Origin: Rhodobacterales bacterium UBA5972
GTDB lineage: Bacteria; Pseudomonadota; Alphaproteobacteria; Rhodobacterales; Rhodobacteraceae
Assembly (NCBI GenBank): GCA_002430125.1
Contig: DJBQ01000138.1
Location: 1-16,796, forward strand
Length of the DNA stretch: 16,796 bases
Direction: 5' to 3'
The translations under genes and the position numbers were made by a program. The notes beneath the pieces are model-generated. The model did no database searches, had not been told where the DNA came from, and saw only the letters and a program-made list of their open reading frames with translations. Positions 14,724 to 16,796 of the stretch are shown here, piece after piece (position 1 is the stretch's first letter; every line of letters begins with the position of its first letter).

Positions 14724-16118
14724 ATGCTGAAATCAAAGGCGCTTTGGGCGTTGGTCGCTGGGTTTGCCGTTTTGCATCTGGTGCTGGCCGCTTGGCTGCC
14801 TTTGGTCGAGGACGAGGCTTATTACGCCCTTTGGGCCACCCAGCCGTCAGCCGGATATTACGACCATCCGCCGATGGTTGCCTGGGGCATTGCCGCCGGG
14901 CAGGCCATATTGGGGCAGGGCGCGCTTGGTGTGCGGTTGATGTCCGTGCTGGCGGGCGCTTTGGTGACGCTTCTGACATGGCGGATTGCGTGGCTTTATT
15001 CGGCGGATCAGAAAACCGCGTTTCGGGCTGCTCTGTGGGGCAAAATCATGCTGCCTTTCGCCGTGCTGGGCTTTGCTGCCACGCCGGATGCGCCGTCAGT
15101 TTTGTTCTGGACCGCGGCGGTCTGGGCCTTGGCCGAGGTGCAGACGACGCGCCGTGCCAACTGGTTTCTGGCCATCGGTCTGTTTGCCGGGCTTGGGGTG
15201 CTGTCGAAATTTACCAACCTGTTCTTTGGTCTGGCGCTGGTTATCTGGCTGGTCGCCACCAAAGGCGGGCGAGACTGGCTGAGACACTGGCAGGTTTGGG
15301 CTGGCGCAGTTTTGGGCTGCGTGGTGCTTGTGCCTTTTGCGCTGTGGAATGCGCAGCACGATTGGATCGGTCTTGAACGCCAATTCGGGCGGTTGGCCGA
15401 GGCGCAAGGGTTTTCAGCGGTTGATTACGGGCTGTTCTGGGTGTCGGTGATTGTGTTGGTCACGCCGGTTTTGTTCTGGCTGGTGCTGACCGGCCTGCGG
15501 TCAAAACAAGTACCGCCGGTGTTGCTGTGGCTGATCGCACCGATTGTGCTGTACCTGACCTATCATGCCACCCAAGCGGTTGCTGGCGGCCAATGGTTGC
15601 TGCCAATATTTCCCAGCTTGGCAGTGATTGCCGCCCTTGCCACGCGACAGGGTCGCCTGATGCGCTGGGCGGCACCAACGGGCCTGACGCTTGCGGCATT
15701 GGTTCTGGTGCTTGGCTTCTGGCCCGGTCGGGTGGTGATTTCAGGGCAAAACCCGTTCACACAGGGGCGCGGCTGGGATCAGGCTATCGCCGAAATCCGG
15801 CAGCTGGCTGTGGACAATGACGCCGTCTGGATTGCCACAGATGCTTATGGTCTGACCGGGCAACTGACATGGTATCTGGGTCACGAGATACCGGTTTGGT
15901 CGGTGACTGAACCCAAGCGGTATTTGTTTCGCGGGGCGCTGCCGCCCTCCCTGTGCGGTGAAAAAGCTATGTTTGTCAGCCGCACAGAATTCCCCGGTGG
16001 CGTCAGTTATTTTCAATCCTCAACGGCCGGTCAAACGATCATCCGCCACCAAGGGGATCGGGTCATCATGTCCTATTACACCGCCATAGTGTCCGGCCTG
16101 AAGACCTGCGCGCGCTAA
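14724..16118 (+). CDS. GT39-family membrane glycosyltransferase (ArnT/PMT-like)
   Basis: This polytopic inner-membrane enzyme of 464 aa is of the PMT_2/ArnT type, which moves a sugar from a polyprenyl-phosphate donor to a periplasmic acceptor such as lipid A, another glycan or protein. After the first helix comes VEDEAYY at residues 28-34, the acidic periplasmic motif of the GT39 group, and then YYDHPPM at 45-51, another hallmark. About ten hydrophobic segments follow to residue 335. A soluble C-terminal domain of about 125 residues follows (GRGWDQAIAEIRQLAV to the end), shorter than in ArnT. The ATG at 14724 is preceded by AAAGGGA. It is divergent from nrdR and convergent with a MarR-family gene 11 nt away. 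Donor and acceptor are not predictable from sequence. Confidence 0.87.
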   Translation: MLKSKALWALVAGFAVLHLVLAAWLPLVEDEAYYALWATQPSAGYYDHPPMVAWGIAAGQAILGQGALGVRLMSVLAGALVTLLTWRIAWLYSADQKTAFRAALWGKIMLPFAVLGFAATPDAPSVLFWTAAVWALAEVQTTRRANWFLAIGLFAGLGVLSKFTNLFFGLALVIWLVATKGGRDWLRHWQVWAGAVLGCVVLVPFALWNAQHDWIGLERQFGRLAEAQGFSAVDYGLFWVSVIVLVTPVLFWLVLTGLRSKQVPPVLLWLIAPIVLYLTYHATQAVAGGQWLLPIFPSLAVIAALATRQGRLMRWAAPTGLTLAALVLVLGFWPGRVVISGQNPFTQGRGWDQAIAEIRQLAVDNDAVWIATDAYGLTGQLTWYLGHEIPVWSVTEPKRYLFRGALPPSLCGEKAMFVSRTEFPGGVSYFQSSTAGQTIIRHQGDRVIMSYYTAIVSGLKTCAR

Positions 16119-16129
16119 GCCTGATCCGC

Positions 16130-16564
16130 CTAACCGGCCAGCAGCCGGCGCAGGTTTTGCACGGCTTTATTTGCGGCCACTACTTCGGTTTCGTCCATCT
16201 GGCTGGCCAGTCGGGCCAATTGCGCCGCCTGGCGGGCGCGCACCATCTTGAAGGCTTGGCGTCCTTTAGGGGTCAGCGCCACAAGGGCCGAGCGCTTGTG
16301 CAGCGGGTTTCTGATCATCATAACCATACCCATCCCAATCAGCGCATCGGTCAGTTTTTGAATATGCTGACGACTAACCGATTTCGCCCGGGCAATATCC
16401 GGCACAGCCGATGGGCCGTTCAGATAGACATAGTCCATCGCCACCCCCATCGCAGCCGTGATGCCAAGATCGGACATCCGATCGTCGGTTAACACCTTAA
16501 AGTCATTGAAGGTTTCACAGATGTTGAAAATCAAGGTGTCAAGGTTTTCGGTGGATGTGGTCAT
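16130..16564 (-). CDS. MarR-family transcriptional regulator
   Basis: This is a winged-helix regulator of 144 aa that should bind palindromic operators as a dimer. Helices at the N-terminus (ENLDTLIFNICETFNDFKVL) and C-terminus (AFKMVRARQAAQLARLASQMDETEVV) would form the dimer interface. The helix-turn-helix is at about residues 53-75 (AVPDIARAKSVSRQHIQKLTDAL), followed by the wing with RNPLHKRSALVALTPKGR. No cysteine lies in a redox-sensing pair and no ligand can be guessed. The ATG at 16564 is set by the family N-terminus. Upstream are a strong promoter and two near-identical 17-bp palindromes, one lying between the -35 and -10. This indicates negative autoregulation, and probably control of a divergent gene off the right edge. 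Confidence 0.88.
   Translation of the reverse strand: MTTSTENLDTLIFNICETFNDFKVLTDDRMSDLGITAAMGVAMDYVYLNGPSAVPDIARAKSVSRQHIQKLTDALIGMGMVMMIRNPLHKRSALVALTPKGRQAFKMVRARQAAQLARLASQMDETEVVAANKAVQNLRRLLAG
16134..16148 (+). terminator. Possible terminator stem for the GT39 gene
   Basis: CCGGC-CAGCA-GCCGG forms a 5-bp stem 16 nt past the GT39 stop codon, with GGTTTT following on the plus strand. It lies inside the 3' end of the marR-like gene, so the sequence is also coding and the match may be accidental. Confidence 0.3.
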
Positions 16565-16630
16565 GCCAATCGTTCGATATTTTCTGGGCCGGCGTGCGTC
16601 AAAGTGATGCCTGTCACAAGGATATACTGA

Positions 16631-16659
16631 ATTATTCTGTATGACAAAATTGTTGTCAA
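16631..16659 (-). promoter_or_regulatory. Promoter of the MarR-family gene
   Basis: On the minus strand, a consensus TTGACA (16659-16654), a 17-nt spacer and AATAAT (16636-16631) make the best sigma70 promoter in the window. Transcription would start near 16624, leaving a leader of about 60 nt before the ATG at 16564. Confidence 0.7.
16642..16658. promoter_or_regulatory. Operator 1: 17-bp palindrome in the MarR promoter
   Basis: TGACAAAATTGTTGTCA has perfect 6-bp arms (TGACAA and TTGTCA) around five bases. It overlaps the -35 and fills most of the -35/-10 spacer, so bound protein would block RNA polymerase. Size and symmetry fit a MarR-dimer site. Confidence 0.7.
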
Positions 16660-16668
16660 ATAAATAAA

Positions 16669-16685
16669 TGACAACTTGGTTGTCA
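16669..16685. promoter_or_regulatory. Operator 2: second 17-bp palindrome upstream of the MarR promoter
   Basis: TGACAACTTGGTTGTCA has perfect 7-bp arms around TTG and shares both TGACAA and TTGTCA arms with operator 1. The centres are 27 bp apart. It lies just upstream of the MarR -35. The remaining 111 bases to the right edge (16686-16796) contain no gene I can support and probably lead to a divergent gene outside the window. Confidence 0.65.
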
Positions 16686-16796
16686 AATTAAAATACGTAC
16701 TCACGAATTCGTAATTGAGGGATTGCGCGATTCTGCCTTAGCCTTTCCAACACCCATCTGTCTCTCGAAAGATGATCTTTGATTGATCACCAAACG

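Noticed and set aside
14717..15376. A 219-codon frame overlapping the GT39 gene on the same strand.
   Set aside because: It is a shadow frame: the overlapping GT39 frame encodes recognisable PMT motifs, while this one gives a Cys/Gly/Arg-rich peptide with no family.
16703..16712. ACGAATTCGT palindrome near the right edge.
   Set aside because: It is a ten-base palindrome unrelated in sequence to the two MarR operators, and could be chance.

Overview
The window reads as chromosomal DNA of an alphaproteobacterium, most likely a marine Rhodobacterales (Roseobacter-type) species. This rests on recognising alphaproteobacterial variants of MetG, cytochrome c2/c550, RibBA and RibH, on the nrdR-ribD and ribE-ribBA-ribH-nusB gene orders, and on the codon style. 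I could run no database search. Seventeen genes are called. There are no tRNAs, rRNAs, CRISPR arrays, IS elements or phage genes.

Layout. Left end (1-4521): a periplasmic cytochrome c2/c550 gene (+), a long inverted repeat, metG (-) with an MFS transporter gene (-) just upstream of it, then a divergent LysE-family exporter gene (+). Middle left (4606-8136, all -): a tight riboflavin operon reading ribE, a 73-aa unknown gene, a 195-aa unknown gene, ribBA, ribH, nusB, with stop and start codons overlapping or nearly touching at every junction. Middle right (8389-12969, all +): a capsule cassette of a KpsS-like Kdo transferase, a Wza/KpsD-type outer-membrane lipoprotein and a two-module KpsC. 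Right (12997-14574, -): nrdR and ribD, 3 nt apart. Right end: a divergent GT39 membrane glycosyltransferase gene (+) convergent with a MarR-family regulator gene (-). The MarR promoter carries two 17-bp palindromes.

How the genes work together. RibD, RibBA (RibB part), RibH and RibE cover riboflavin synthesis except GTP cyclohydrolase II. The RibA-like half of RibBA has lost its zinc cysteines, so a separate ribA is expected elsewhere. The capsule genes split ribD from ribE. They supply the Kdo-linker enzymes and the outer-membrane exit pore of an ABC-dependent capsule system whose inner-membrane parts (KpsM, KpsT, KpsE) are not in the window. The GT39 enzyme probably also decorates envelope glycans, but nothing in the sequence ties it to the capsule.

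The best candidates for something undescribed are the two unknown genes coupled into the riboflavin operon, the paired MarR operators, and a near-identical 22-nt element found 1 nt past the stop codons of both nusB and ribD. I saw no clear novel defence, mobile or signalling system.
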